59,245 bases of DNA from contig JAQYCQ010000027.1 of NCBI GenBank assembly GCA_028724585.1, positions 1-59,245 of the forward strand, written 5' to 3'. Made by a program: the position numbers and the translations under genes. Below are positions 51,818 through 59,209 of the stretch, one piece after another; positions within the stretch are counted from its first letter, which is position 1; each line of letters starts with the position of its first letter. The notes beneath the pieces are model-generated. The model worked only from the letters and a program-made list of their open reading frames with translations, had not been told where the DNA came from and searched no databases. The DNA is from Bacillota bacterium (GTDB lineage: Bacteria; Bacillota; Clostridia; Peptostreptococcales; Anaerovoracaceae).

Positions 51818-52600
51818 TCAGAACATGGAAGCGCTCGAGAGACTGCCCAGAAGAGCTCCTATCGCGGCTCCGAAAACGAATAAGCATATGATGAGTATGC
51901 CTCCCAGGATCAGTCCTATGATGGAGCATACGAATCCGGCGTTCGCGAGCTTTTTGTCCGTATCAGGCTCCAGGCCGTATTTATTGTAGCCTTTCCTTAC
52001 AATGATGGTAAACACCAGTCCTACTATGGAAAAAGCAAGGTTGGCGCCCACACCGGCGATCGCGAATATTCCGCAGATAAAGCCCACCATAGCCTTTACC
52101 CTGAGATCCGACTTTATCTTCTCTATGCGTTCAGGATAGGCTGCCGGCCTGCGCGGAGGAACCTGTCCCCTGTTAGGGTTCCTGCCGTTCCACTGAGGCT
52201 GGCCGTTTCCCGCAGGTCCTCTCTGTCCATTGCCGTTAAAGCCTTCCTGACGCGGCGGTCTCTGCGCGCGCTGATTTTCTGCTTCCTGACGCGGTCTGCC
52301 CTGTTCGCGGGCGCTGCCCTGGCCGAATCCCCTATTCTCTCTCTCAGCATTTATACCTTCCGCGCCGGCCTCCGGCTTAGGCTCCGCAGCCGGACCAGCG
52401 GATCTTTCAGGCACTTTTTCATCCACCGCTTCGGGAGCAGCCTCTGCCTTACTGTCTGCAGCACGGGCAGAGCCCTGTGAATACGCACGGGCAGAACCCT
52501 GCGATACCGTACCCGCGCCGTTTCCCTCAAGGCTGACGCCGCATACCGGACAGAATTTTGCGTCATCGTCTATCTTACTCTTGCACTTAGGACAGATCAT
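51818..52600 (-). CDS. zinc-ribbon protein with low-complexity linker and two membrane segments
   Basis: The N-terminus CPKCKSKIDDDAKFCPVCG is a zinc ribbon. A long Gln/Gly/Arg/Pro/Ala-rich linker (about 30-160) includes three QGSAR repeats encoded by near-identical DNA. The C-terminal part has membrane segments with DUF4190-like features (FICGIFAIAGVGANLAFSIVG, VCSIIGLILGGILIICLFVFG). Such proteins are common in Firmicutes and their role is not known. A GAGGTAAAG box precedes the ATG. Confidence 0.75.
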   Translation of the reverse strand: MICPKCKSKIDDDAKFCPVCGVSLEGNGAGTVSQGSARAYSQGSARAADSKAEAAPEAVDEKVPERSAGPAAEPKPEAGAEGINAERENRGFGQGSAREQGRPRQEAENQRAQRPPRQEGFNGNGQRGPAGNGQPQWNGRNPNRGQVPPRRPAAYPERIEKIKSDLRVKAMVGFICGIFAIAGVGANLAFSIVGLVFTIIVRKGYNKYGLEPDTDKKLANAGFVCSIIGLILGGILIICLFVFGAAIGALLGSLSSASMF

Positions 52601-52652
52601 TTACTTTACCTCTTTTCTAATAAACTTATATGATGAAATATTTTATTCCGCC

Positions 52653-53819
52653 TTAGCGGCCGCTTCCAATGTCGTATGGCATGTTATCCAGCTGCTCCTT
52701 GTCGATAGCCTCACGTTCGGCGCGTCTGCGCCTGGCAGCCGATATCCTCATAAAAAAGAGGACAGCCGCGCCCGAGGCTATGACGATCAGGTAGTACATC
52801 AGGCTTCTGGAAAGCAGCATGGCCGTAGCGACCAGACTCTGCGGGAATAGTATCCTGAAGATCATCACCAGGACTCCCTCGCTGGCGCCTATAGCGCCCG
52901 GTACCGGAAGGAAAGCCAGGGACACGTATGCCACCGCTTCCAGCATGACTACCTGCAGTATATTGTAGTCTCCCAGGCCGAAACCCACGTAAACGAAATA
53001 CGGTACACTGAACATGGCGAAGAGCTGAACGCAGGCAGTAAGGAAAGTCTTCACCATTACCGGCTTATTTCCCTTGATATACACTGAACATTCCTGGTAT
53101 TCCGCAGCTATCGACTTTACCTTAGCGGCAGCGGCGTCCGCCTTGTCCCTGGCGAAGGCACCCACTATCCTGGCGGCAAGACGGCTGAAAAACTCGATAG
53201 TTCCGCGCGAGAATATCGAGAGTATCAGAAGCACTGTGACCAGGACGTTTACGCTTATGCCGAAAAGGAGAGCGAAACGTATCTTCCCCAGAGCCATGAC
53301 CAGCAGCCTGCGCTGAGTTATATAACCCAGCACGGCGTAGACCGCCATGACCAGCTCGTAATTCATGACCTCGAATATGAGCGAGAGCGTACTCTTAGAG
53401 ACGCTGTGACCGTCCCGATACATAAAAAGGATCTGCATAGGCTTGCCTCCCGTCGAGGCCGGCGTCACCGAACTGAAGAAGAAACCAAGCACGGCGTATT
53501 TAAAAGCCTTATGAAACCTGAGTTTAATACCTGTTACTGCCGTAACGCGCCTGATGTTCAGACTCTCCATCACCATATATACGCCCATCGCGGCCAGGCC
53601 TCCGACAATGAAAGGGGGACTCAGGCTCTCCAGCGCCTTCAGTATCTCTTCAGGCGTGACCTGCCTGAAGACGACGAAAGCAGTAAGCCCCAGCACAGCC
53701 GCAAATAGCAGGGCGTTGCCGAGGATCCTCCTGATGGAAACCTTGCCGGATCCGATCATCCTGCTGATCTGAGGTCCGCCCTTTTCCGCTTCCGCTGATA
53801 TCTTGTTATCTATATCCAT
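52653..53819 (-). CDS. flippase-like integral membrane protein (UPF0104/LPG synthase TM family)
   Basis: The 388-residue protein has seven to eight membrane segments and the family marks YAVLGFFFSSVTPASTGGKPMQ, a SxxTPxxxGG pattern, and FLPVPGAIGASEGVLVMIF near the end. This is the lysylphosphatidylglycerol synthase N-terminal (YbhN-like) membrane region without the C-terminal synthase domain. It may move a lipid. The frame opens 25 codons upstream; MDIDNKIS at 53819 is the likelier start. It is followed by the zinc-ribbon gene. Confidence 0.83.
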   Translation of the reverse strand: MDIDNKISAEAEKGGPQISRMIGSGKVSIRRILGNALLFAAVLGLTAFVVFRQVTPEEILKALESLSPPFIVGGLAAMGVYMVMESLNIRRVTAVTGIKLRFHKAFKYAVLGFFFSSVTPASTGGKPMQILFMYRDGHSVSKSTLSLIFEVMNYELVMAVYAVLGYITQRRLLVMALGKIRFALLFGISVNVLVTVLLILSIFSRGTIEFFSRLAARIVGAFARDKADAAAAKVKSIAAEYQECSVYIKGNKPVMVKTFLTACVQLFAMFSVPYFVYVGFGLGDYNILQVVMLEAVAYVSLAFLPVPGAIGASEGVLVMIFRILFPQSLVATAMLLSRSLMYYLIVIASGAAVLFFMRISAARRRRAEREAIDKEQLDNMPYDIGSGR

Positions 53820-53939
53820 AATACACTTCCATCTAAACGACTTTACCCTGCTATTATACACGACCGGCCAGTCTCTCTGCACGCATTCATGCATAAAATA
53901 TCCTGACCGCGGACTTCATTCATGATAAGCATATATAAA

Positions 53940-53970
53940 CAAAAAGAGCCGCCCTCCATAAGGAGAGCGG
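53940..53970 (-). terminator. terminator downstream of the nitroreductase gene
   Basis: CCGCCCTCC and GGAGAGCGG pair around ATAA with one mismatch, followed on the minus strand by CTCTTTTTG. Confidence 0.8.
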
Positions 53971-54028
53971 TCAAAACATTATATGCAGTTTACATAAAAA
54001 CGATTATGAAAACCAGCTGCGGTACAGG

Positions 54029-54544
54029 CTAAAGCTCCTTTACTACCTCGCCCATATCTCTTCTGATAGTATGAAGCTTGGCCGGCCTTGTTTCCTCGGT
54101 CGGATAACCGAAGGATACCAGGGCGACAGGGAACTGGCCGTCAGGAATGCTGAAAGCTTCCTTTACCTTTGCGTTATCGAACCAGCAGGCACAGATAGAT
54201 TCGACGCCTTCATTCTTTGCCTCCAGCATCATGTGGCTGATGACGATACCGGAATCCAGCTCGGCCGCGTTGAAGTCCGGAGTAAATTCGTTTACCCATC
54301 CTTCTTCAGCGACAGTACATACTATAAATACCAGCGGAGCGTCGAAGGTCATCTTGGTGATGCCTCTGATCTTTGCCAGGGCTTCAGGGCTCCTGAGCAC
54401 ATAAAGCCTGAACGGCTGATAGTTGTGAGCCGTAGGCGCTATGCCGGCAGCCGCGAGTATTTTGTCCGATTTTTCTCTCTCTACCGGCTTGTCACTATAT
54501 CTTCTGCAGGAATATCTCGATCCCGCGAGTTCCAGAAAATCCAT
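54029..54544 (-). CDS. nitroreductase family protein
   Basis: This 171-residue FMN-dependent NAD(P)H oxidoreductase has the SRYSCRRYSDKPVEREKSDKIL start, APTAHNYQPFRLYV for FMN contact, and ESICACWFDNAKVKEAF later. The family reduces nitroaromatics and other acceptors; the natural substrate is unknown. It is divergently placed with respect to the NADAR gene. Confidence 0.9.
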   Translation of the reverse strand: MDFLELAGSRYSCRRYSDKPVEREKSDKILAAAGIAPTAHNYQPFRLYVLRSPEALAKIRGITKMTFDAPLVFIVCTVAEEGWVNEFTPDFNAAELDSGIVISHMMLEAKNEGVESICACWFDNAKVKEAFSIPDGQFPVALVSFGYPTEETRPAKLHTIRRDMGEVVKEL

Positions 54545-54684
54545 ATAATCCTCCCCGCGCAGAATGCGCTTCCATATGCTTGATAATAATCATTATACCT
54601 GTATCTTCCGTATTTTACAAAGCCGGAAGCAAATAAGCCTCTGCAGCGTGTATAATTAAATATATATTCAATCCAGCAGGCCGC

Positions 54685-54714
54685 GTGAGCTCCGCTCACA
54701 GAGCGGCTCCGCCG
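54685..54714. repeat. two adjacent mini inverted repeats
   Basis: GTGAGC-TCC-GCTCAC (54685-54699, perfect six pairs) and CGGC-TCC-GCCG (54704-54714) lie side by side just before the NADAR gene ribosome binding site. Both have the TCC centre. Confidence 0.7.
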
Positions 54715-54729
54715 GAAAAGGAGGAAAAA

Positions 54730-55545
54730 ATGACTATACCAGGATTATTACCGCCTTTATGGATCAGGTACCCGTACCTTACTAAAAACTCAAGCCTCTG
54801 GAATGAAGGCGAAGCAGCCGCATACCTTAAAGAATTCTCAGACTGGAGATCCCAGCTGTCAGATGAAGCTGAAGAAGCCTACGACACCTTCTTTCCTGAA
54901 CCAGTATGCTGGGACGACAGCAGCGAGAATACCATTTCCGACGGCCTGCTAACCATATTCAGCTGGCAGGACGAAGACGACCCTGCCGCTCCTGATCCGG
55001 AAGCCCATCGGCCTTTCATCTTCTTCGAGAACATCCCTGAGCGGGAAGAGGCCGTTACGAAAAACTGCTTCAGCAACTGGTACCTGGACAGCTTCAGAGT
55101 GAACGGCGCCGAATATTCCTGCGTGGAACAGTTCATGATGGAAAAGAAAGCTCTGCTCTTCGGTGATCCCGATTCCGCCAGGCTCATCATGGAAGAAAAG
55201 GATCCAGCCGCTATCAAAAAACTGGGCAGAGGCATCAGGAACTTCGACGATGCCCTGTGGAAAAAATACAGGTCGCGGATAGTACTCACAGCCTGCTGGT
55301 TTAAATTCGCCGGCAGCAGAGACCTGAGAAACTACATACTTTCCACTGGAGATTCCCTTCCTGTCGAGATGAACCCGGGAGATAAGATATGGGGATCGGA
55401 TCTGGACATCAATGACCCTGACAGGGACTACCCGGCTAAGTGGCAGGGAGGAAACCTGCTCGGTACCATACTCGTCAAGGTGAGAGACGAGCTGCGCAGA
55501 GTCAGGAGAAACACAAAATACCTCAATCCTGACCCGGACAGATAA
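54730..55545 (+). CDS. NADAR-family protein (YbiA-like)
   Basis: The C-terminal part (about 110-260) shows the NADAR fold: FSNWYLDSFRVNGAEYSCVEQFMM, KLGRGIRNFDDALW, and KWQGGNLLGTILVKVR. YbiA acts as an N-glycosidase on riboflavin intermediates, and other NADAR proteins remove ADP-ribose from nucleic acid, including in DarT-linked defence. No DarT-like partner is present here. About 110 residues of acidic N-terminal extension have no recognised domain but include motifs common in this longer type. The ATG follows an AGGAGG box with good spacing; an upstream in-frame ATG is not needed. Confidence 0.85.
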   Translation: MTIPGLLPPLWIRYPYLTKNSSLWNEGEAAAYLKEFSDWRSQLSDEAEEAYDTFFPEPVCWDDSSENTISDGLLTIFSWQDEDDPAAPDPEAHRPFIFFENIPEREEAVTKNCFSNWYLDSFRVNGAEYSCVEQFMMEKKALLFGDPDSARLIMEEKDPAAIKKLGRGIRNFDDALWKKYRSRIVLTACWFKFAGSRDLRNYILSTGDSLPVEMNPGDKIWGSDLDINDPDRDYPAKWQGGNLLGTILVKVRDELRRVRRNTKYLNPDPDR

Positions 55546-55557
55546 AAATCGACACGC

Positions 55558-55605
55558 AAAAACACCGGACGCGGAGCATGGCCCGTATCCGGTGTTTTCT
55601 TTTTT
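55558..55605. terminator. terminator between convergent NADAR and metY genes
   Basis: AAAAACACCGGA and TCCGGTGTTTT pair around an 18-base loop that itself contains a GCGGAGC motif. T runs flank it on both strands. Confidence 0.85.
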
Positions 55606-55657
55606 AGCGCCTCAATGCTCCCGATCCGCGGAGCATGAACGCGTCAATATGATCAGC

Positions 55658-56935
55658 TTAGAGCTGTGCCAGCGCCTGGTCCAGATCTGCGATGATGTCA
55701 TCCACGTTCTCGATGCCGACAGAAAGCCTGATGAGATCAGGTGCCACACCTGCTTCCTCAAGCTGCTCGTCGCTCATCTGCCTGTGAGTTGTGCTTGCCG
55801 GATGGAGCACGCATGTGCGGGCATCTGCCACATGTGTAACGATAGCAGCCAGCCTCAGGCTGTCCATGAACTTTGTGGCTGCTTCCCTGCCGCCCTTTAC
55901 TCCGAAGGAGATGACGCCGCAGGTACCGTTAGGCATGTACTTCTTAGCGATATCGTACTGAGGATCTCCAGGCAGTCCCGGATGGCTGATCCAGGTAACC
56001 TTCTCGTGGTCATTGAGGAATTCAGCGACCTTTCTCGCGTTCTCGCAGTGCCTCTCCATCCTGAGAGCCAGAGTCTCAAGTCCGAGTCCGAGTACAAAAG
56101 CGTTTACAGGCGAAGGTATGGAACCCAGATCCCTCATTACCTGAGCTGTCAGCTTAGTGATATATGCCTTCTCACCGAATTTTTCAGCGTAGACGATGCC
56201 GTGATATGAATCGTCCGGCTCAGTGAGTCCCGGGAACTTGTCCTTGTGAGCCATCCAGTCGAACTTTCCGCTGTCGACGATAGCGCCGCCCACTGTCGAA
56301 GCGTGGCCGTCCATGTATTTAGTAGTACTGTGAGTAACGATAGTCGCGCCGTGCTCTATAGGCCTGCAGTTTACCGGAGTCGGGAAAGTATTGTCCACGA
56401 TAAGAGGAACGCCGTGCCTGTCAGCCGCGGCCGCGAACTTATCGAAATCCAGCACTACCAGTGAAGGGTTAGAGATGCTCTCCGCGAACACGCACTTAGT
56501 GTTGTCCTTAAACGCAGCCTCCAGCTCCTCAGCCGTGCAGTCAGGCTCTACGAAAGTAACGTCGACACCCATCTTCCTCATGGTAACATTGAGCAGATTG
56601 AATGTCCCTCCGTAGACAGCAGACGAGCTTACAACATGGTCGCCTGCGCTCACGATATTGAACATAGCGTAGAAGTTAGCCGCCTGTCCCGAAGAAGTGA
56701 GCATTGCCGAGCTGCCGCCCTCCAGAGCAGCTATCTTAGCCGCTACAGCGTCGTTAGTAGGGTTAGCCAGCCTTGTGTAGAAATATCCGTCCTTCTCCAG
56801 GTCGAAGAGCGCCGCCATCTCCTGGCTGGAATCGTATTTATATGTAGTAGAAAGAGTGATCGGGAGCACTCTAGGCTCGCCGTTCTCAGGAGTATATCCC
56901 GCCTGTACGCACTTAGTCTCAATATGCTGATCCAT
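55658..56935 (-). CDS. metY: O-acetylhomoserine sulfhydrylase/aminocarboxypropyltransferase
   Basis: This 425-residue PLP enzyme of the Cys/Met metabolism family forms homocysteine from O-acetylhomoserine and sulfide. PLP lysine K206 is in THSTTKYMDGH. Other marks are YFYTRLANPTNDAVAAKIA, the MLTSSGQAANF loop and the C-terminal ADARTCVLHPASTTHRQM. The length matches MetY rather than the shorter MetB/MetC. The start has an AAAGGAATT box and a consensus promoter upstream. Confidence 0.94.
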   Translation of the reverse strand: MDQHIETKCVQAGYTPENGEPRVLPITLSTTYKYDSSQEMAALFDLEKDGYFYTRLANPTNDAVAAKIAALEGGSSAMLTSSGQAANFYAMFNIVSAGDHVVSSSAVYGGTFNLLNVTMRKMGVDVTFVEPDCTAEELEAAFKDNTKCVFAESISNPSLVVLDFDKFAAAADRHGVPLIVDNTFPTPVNCRPIEHGATIVTHSTTKYMDGHASTVGGAIVDSGKFDWMAHKDKFPGLTEPDDSYHGIVYAEKFGEKAYITKLTAQVMRDLGSIPSPVNAFVLGLGLETLALRMERHCENARKVAEFLNDHEKVTWISHPGLPGDPQYDIAKKYMPNGTCGVISFGVKGGREAATKFMDSLRLAAIVTHVADARTCVLHPASTTHRQMSDEQLEEAGVAPDLIRLSVGIENVDDIIADLDQALAQL

Positions 56936-57027
56936 CGTTAATTCCTTTCTCTTCCCCGCCGGACATGCCGCGGAGCATCCTGCGGACGCCTGACACCCGT
57001 CCGTTATCGTACTAATTTCATGGAAAA

Positions 57028-57056
57028 ATTATAATATCGGAAAAGCCGGGTGTAAA
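57028..57056 (-). promoter_or_regulatory. metY promoter
   Basis: Minus-strand TTTACA (rc of 57051-57056), a 17-base spacer and TATAAT (rc of 57028-57033) make a strong housekeeping promoter about 90 bases before metY. An inverted repeat, CCTATT and AATAGG with a five-base centre (57092-57108), lies about 36 bases upstream of the -35 box and could be a regulator site. Confidence 0.75.
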
Positions 57057-57130
57057 TATCGTTTGACCAATTATTTGCACATTCAAATATACCTATTATT
57101 TCAATAGGATTAATGAAAGTCCCTGCTCAC

Positions 57131-57160
57131 GACGGCTCACGCCGACATCCCGCTCCGCGG
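57131..57160. repeat. mini inverted repeats joined by ATCC
   Basis: GACGGC-TCAC-GCCGAC (57131-57146, A-A at the second pair) is followed by ATC and then CCGC-TCC-GCGG (57150-57160), then AAATATCCC. It closely parallels the copy at 8999-9035. Confidence 0.6.
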
Positions 57161-57196
57161 AAATATCCCGCCCGGCGCCGCATATTTACAAATCTG

Positions 57197-57205
57197 TGTT
57201 ATACT
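57197..57205 (+). promoter_or_regulatory. extended -10 promoter of mazG
   Basis: TGTTATACT fits TG-N-TATACT, 79 bases before the mazG start. A -35 box is not clear. Confidence 0.45.
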
Positions 57206-57284
57206 AATCCATATGCTGTTAAGAAACTGTAAATAAAAGCAATAAAGATAGAAAACTGTCATATTAACTAGAAAGGGCGATACG

Positions 57285-57755
57285 ATGAGAAAATTCAACG
57301 GAAAAGAATATATCGAAGAAGCTCCGCATGATTTCAGCGAGCTCAGAGAGGTCATAAAGATATTAAGGAGCGACCAGGGCTGCGAATGGGACAGAGCCCA
57401 GACCTTCGAGAGCATGAAAAAATGCCTGACCGATGAGACACAGGAGGTGCTGGACGCCATAGACAAGGACGACCATGAAAATCTCTGCGAGGAGCTCGGC
57501 GATGTCCTTCTGCAGGTCATCATGCAGGCTGACATGGCAGAGGAAAAGGGCTGGTTTAAATTCGAGGATGTGGTCCAGACGCTTTCCGAAAAGCTGATCA
57601 GGCGCCACCCTCACGTATTCGGCGATCTGACCGCCGATACTCCGGAAGAAAGCCTGGCTATATGGAAGATGGTCAAGAAACAGGAGAAAGAAGCCAAGGC
57701 CGCGAAGGCCGCCGCCAAAGCCGCTCTTCAGTCACTGGAAGGGGAAGGAAAATAG
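57285..57755 (+). CDS. mazG: MazG-family nucleotide pyrophosphohydrolase
   Basis: This is a single-domain MazG protein of 156 residues. GCEWDRAQTFESMKKCL and the metal-binding E-x2-E ... E-x2-D pattern, seen in DETQEVLDAI and EELGDVLLQVIMQADMAEEKG, are typical, with RRHPHVFGD after. It hydrolyses NTP or (p)ppGpp-like nucleotides to monophosphates. An Ala/Lys-rich tail ends it. An AAAGGGCG box lies before the ATG. Confidence 0.93.
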   Translation: MRKFNGKEYIEEAPHDFSELREVIKILRSDQGCEWDRAQTFESMKKCLTDETQEVLDAIDKDDHENLCEELGDVLLQVIMQADMAEEKGWFKFEDVVQTLSEKLIRRHPHVFGDLTADTPEESLAIWKMVKKQEKEAKAAKAAAKAALQSLEGEGK

Positions 57756-57839
57756 CCGGGCATAACGATACAGCACCAGGCACCGCTGCCGCAGACGCGA
57801 AAATCTGCCCCTTGTTTCGGGAATACAGAAAATAAATAG

Positions 57840-57871
57840 AAAAGCCGGACGATAGTCCGGCCTTCTTTTTA
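57840..57871. terminator. terminator between mazG and the GNAT gene
   Basis: GCCGGAC and GTCCGGC pair around GATA and are followed by CTTCTTTTT on the plus strand. The other strand also ends with a short T run. Confidence 0.85.
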
Positions 57872-57893
57872 TCTATATACGTTATGCCATCCT

Positions 57894-57908
57894 GTCCGCG
57901 GAGCGGTC
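57894..57908. repeat. mini inverted repeat (GTCCGC-GGA-GCGGTC)
   Basis: This copy has the same 19-base core as the one at 10417 and the same T-T mismatch. It lies at the 3' side of the GNAT gene. Confidence 0.65.
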
Positions 57909-57936
57909 GAGGGACATATCATTTCCAGCGACTTCC

Positions 57937-58470
57937 TCAGTCGAGCACATACTCGTAGAGCAGGAATTTCGAAGGCTGCCCGTCTTCGTAAGGCTCGTTT
58001 AATGAATCGACATAGGCGAATCCTGCCTTCTGGTAGAGCTGGTGAGCCGGCAGATTCGTATCGAGCACATCGAGCCTGATAGCTCTCGCGCCCTTTTCTT
58101 TAGCGATCTTCTTCGATTCTTCTACCATAAAAGTCGCTATCCCCTGGCCCTGGAACACTACAGGCACACCGAGCAGGTGGATGACTTCTATCTCGTCTTT
58201 CTCAGCCTTTATGCTCCACTTTACATTGCTGTAGTCGAAATTGTACTCTCTGTTCATGATCATAGCGCCCATATAGTCGTGTTCTTCGTCATCGGCAGGT
58301 ACGACGTAGAGCTCGCCGTTCTTTATGGAATCGGTAATGAGCACATCTGACGGATATACAGCTTTCTTCCAGGCAGGCTGATACTTCATATTTGCCATGT
58401 CACTGATAAGCCTGAAATAAAAATCTCTTACGTTTTCCATCTCATCTGTTGTCGCTAATCTTATCTCCAT
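57937..58470 (-). CDS. GNAT family N-acetyltransferase
   Basis: The 177-residue GNAT-fold protein has the acetyl-CoA loop VPVVFQGQGIATFMVEESKKIAKEKG, with the Q-x-x-G-x-G/A type pattern, and the closing LPAHQLYQKAGFAYVDS. The acceptor is not predictable. An AAAGGATGGAG box precedes the ATG. Confidence 0.88.
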   Translation of the reverse strand: MEIRLATTDEMENVRDFYFRLISDMANMKYQPAWKKAVYPSDVLITDSIKNGELYVVPADDEEHDYMGAMIMNREYNFDYSNVKWSIKAEKDEIEVIHLLGVPVVFQGQGIATFMVEESKKIAKEKGARAIRLDVLDTNLPAHQLYQKAGFAYVDSLNEPYEDGQPSKFLLYEYVLD

Positions 58471-58717
58471 TTTGACTCCATCCTTTTATTACGCTCACGC
58501 GATGCATAGATACATATATGAAAATAATCTCTACTGGAATTATATCACCAAACAGGCTAGCTCCGCAAAAAATACGGCTGAAGTGAACAGCAGCAGCAAA
58601 AAATAATCATAACCACCAGTTAAACTGGTGGTTTGCACTAGCCCTAAAAGGGCATGTTACTAGCAGCGTCTTAAGGCGCCCTGAAAGATTCCGCCAACCG
58701 CATATCTTTCTCGGGCT

Positions 58718-58740
58718 GCGCCTAAAGGCGCTCTTTTATT
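58718..58740 (+). terminator. inward-shielding terminator at the IS end
   Basis: GCGCC, TAAA and GGCGC form a stem followed by TCTTTTATTT in the plus direction. It would stop outside transcription from entering tnpA in antisense. Confidence 0.5.
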
Positions 58741-59209
58741 TCTTCACCTTATCGCCTGTAAATGGATCTATATATTCTTTAATACTTATCTGATCCGAGG
58801 CGATATCTTCCTGTAACTGATTTCTTATGTACTCAGCTATAGCTTTTTTGTTGCGTCCAACGGTATCGACATAGTAACCGCGGCACCAGAAATGGCGGTT
58901 TCCATACTTGTACTTCAAATTTGCAAATCTGTCGAATATCATTAATGAGCTTTTACCCTTCAGATATCCTACAAATGCTGCAACGCTAAGTTTCGGCGGT
59001 ATTGACACAAGCATATGTACGTGATCAGGACAGAGCTCAGCTTCTATTATCTCTACACCTTTCTGCTGGCACAGAGTTCTAAGTATCTTCCCTATGCTTA
59101 CTTTAATTTTTCCATAGATAACCTGGCGTCTGTACTTGGGTGCGAATACTATGTGATACTGGCATCTCCATTTTGAATGTGATAGACTTTGTATATCATT
59201 ATTGTTCAT
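58736..59209 (-). CDS. tnpA: IS200/IS605 family transposase TnpA (Y1 HUH)
   Basis: The 157-residue single-strand transposase has the HUH motif PDHVHMLVSI (H63, H65) and the catalytic Tyr127 in KAIAEYIRNQ. YHIVFAPKYRRQV and FWCRGYYVDTVGRN are family blocks. It appears intact. Such elements move as single strands using hairpin ends and do not make target duplications. The start has a CAGGAG box. Confidence 0.95.
   Translation of the reverse strand: MNNNDIQSLSHSKWRCQYHIVFAPKYRRQVIYGKIKVSIGKILRTLCQQKGVEIIEAELCPDHVHMLVSIPPKLSVAAFVGYLKGKSSLMIFDRFANLKYKYGNRHFWCRGYYVDTVGRNKKAIAEYIRNQLQEDIASDQISIKEYIDPFTGDKVKK

Noticed and set aside
4434-57908. GGA-loop mini repeats as CsrA binding sites
   Set aside because: CsrA binds GGA in hairpin loops, but here both strands are used relative to transcription, several copies are outside likely mRNA leaders, and no csrA is seen in the window.
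58736-59209. TnpA as a REP-associated (RAYT) transposase driving the mini repeats
   Set aside because: The protein looks like an ordinary IS200 TnpA with its own hairpin ends, and the mini repeats do not resemble those ends. A RAYT gene may exist outside the window.
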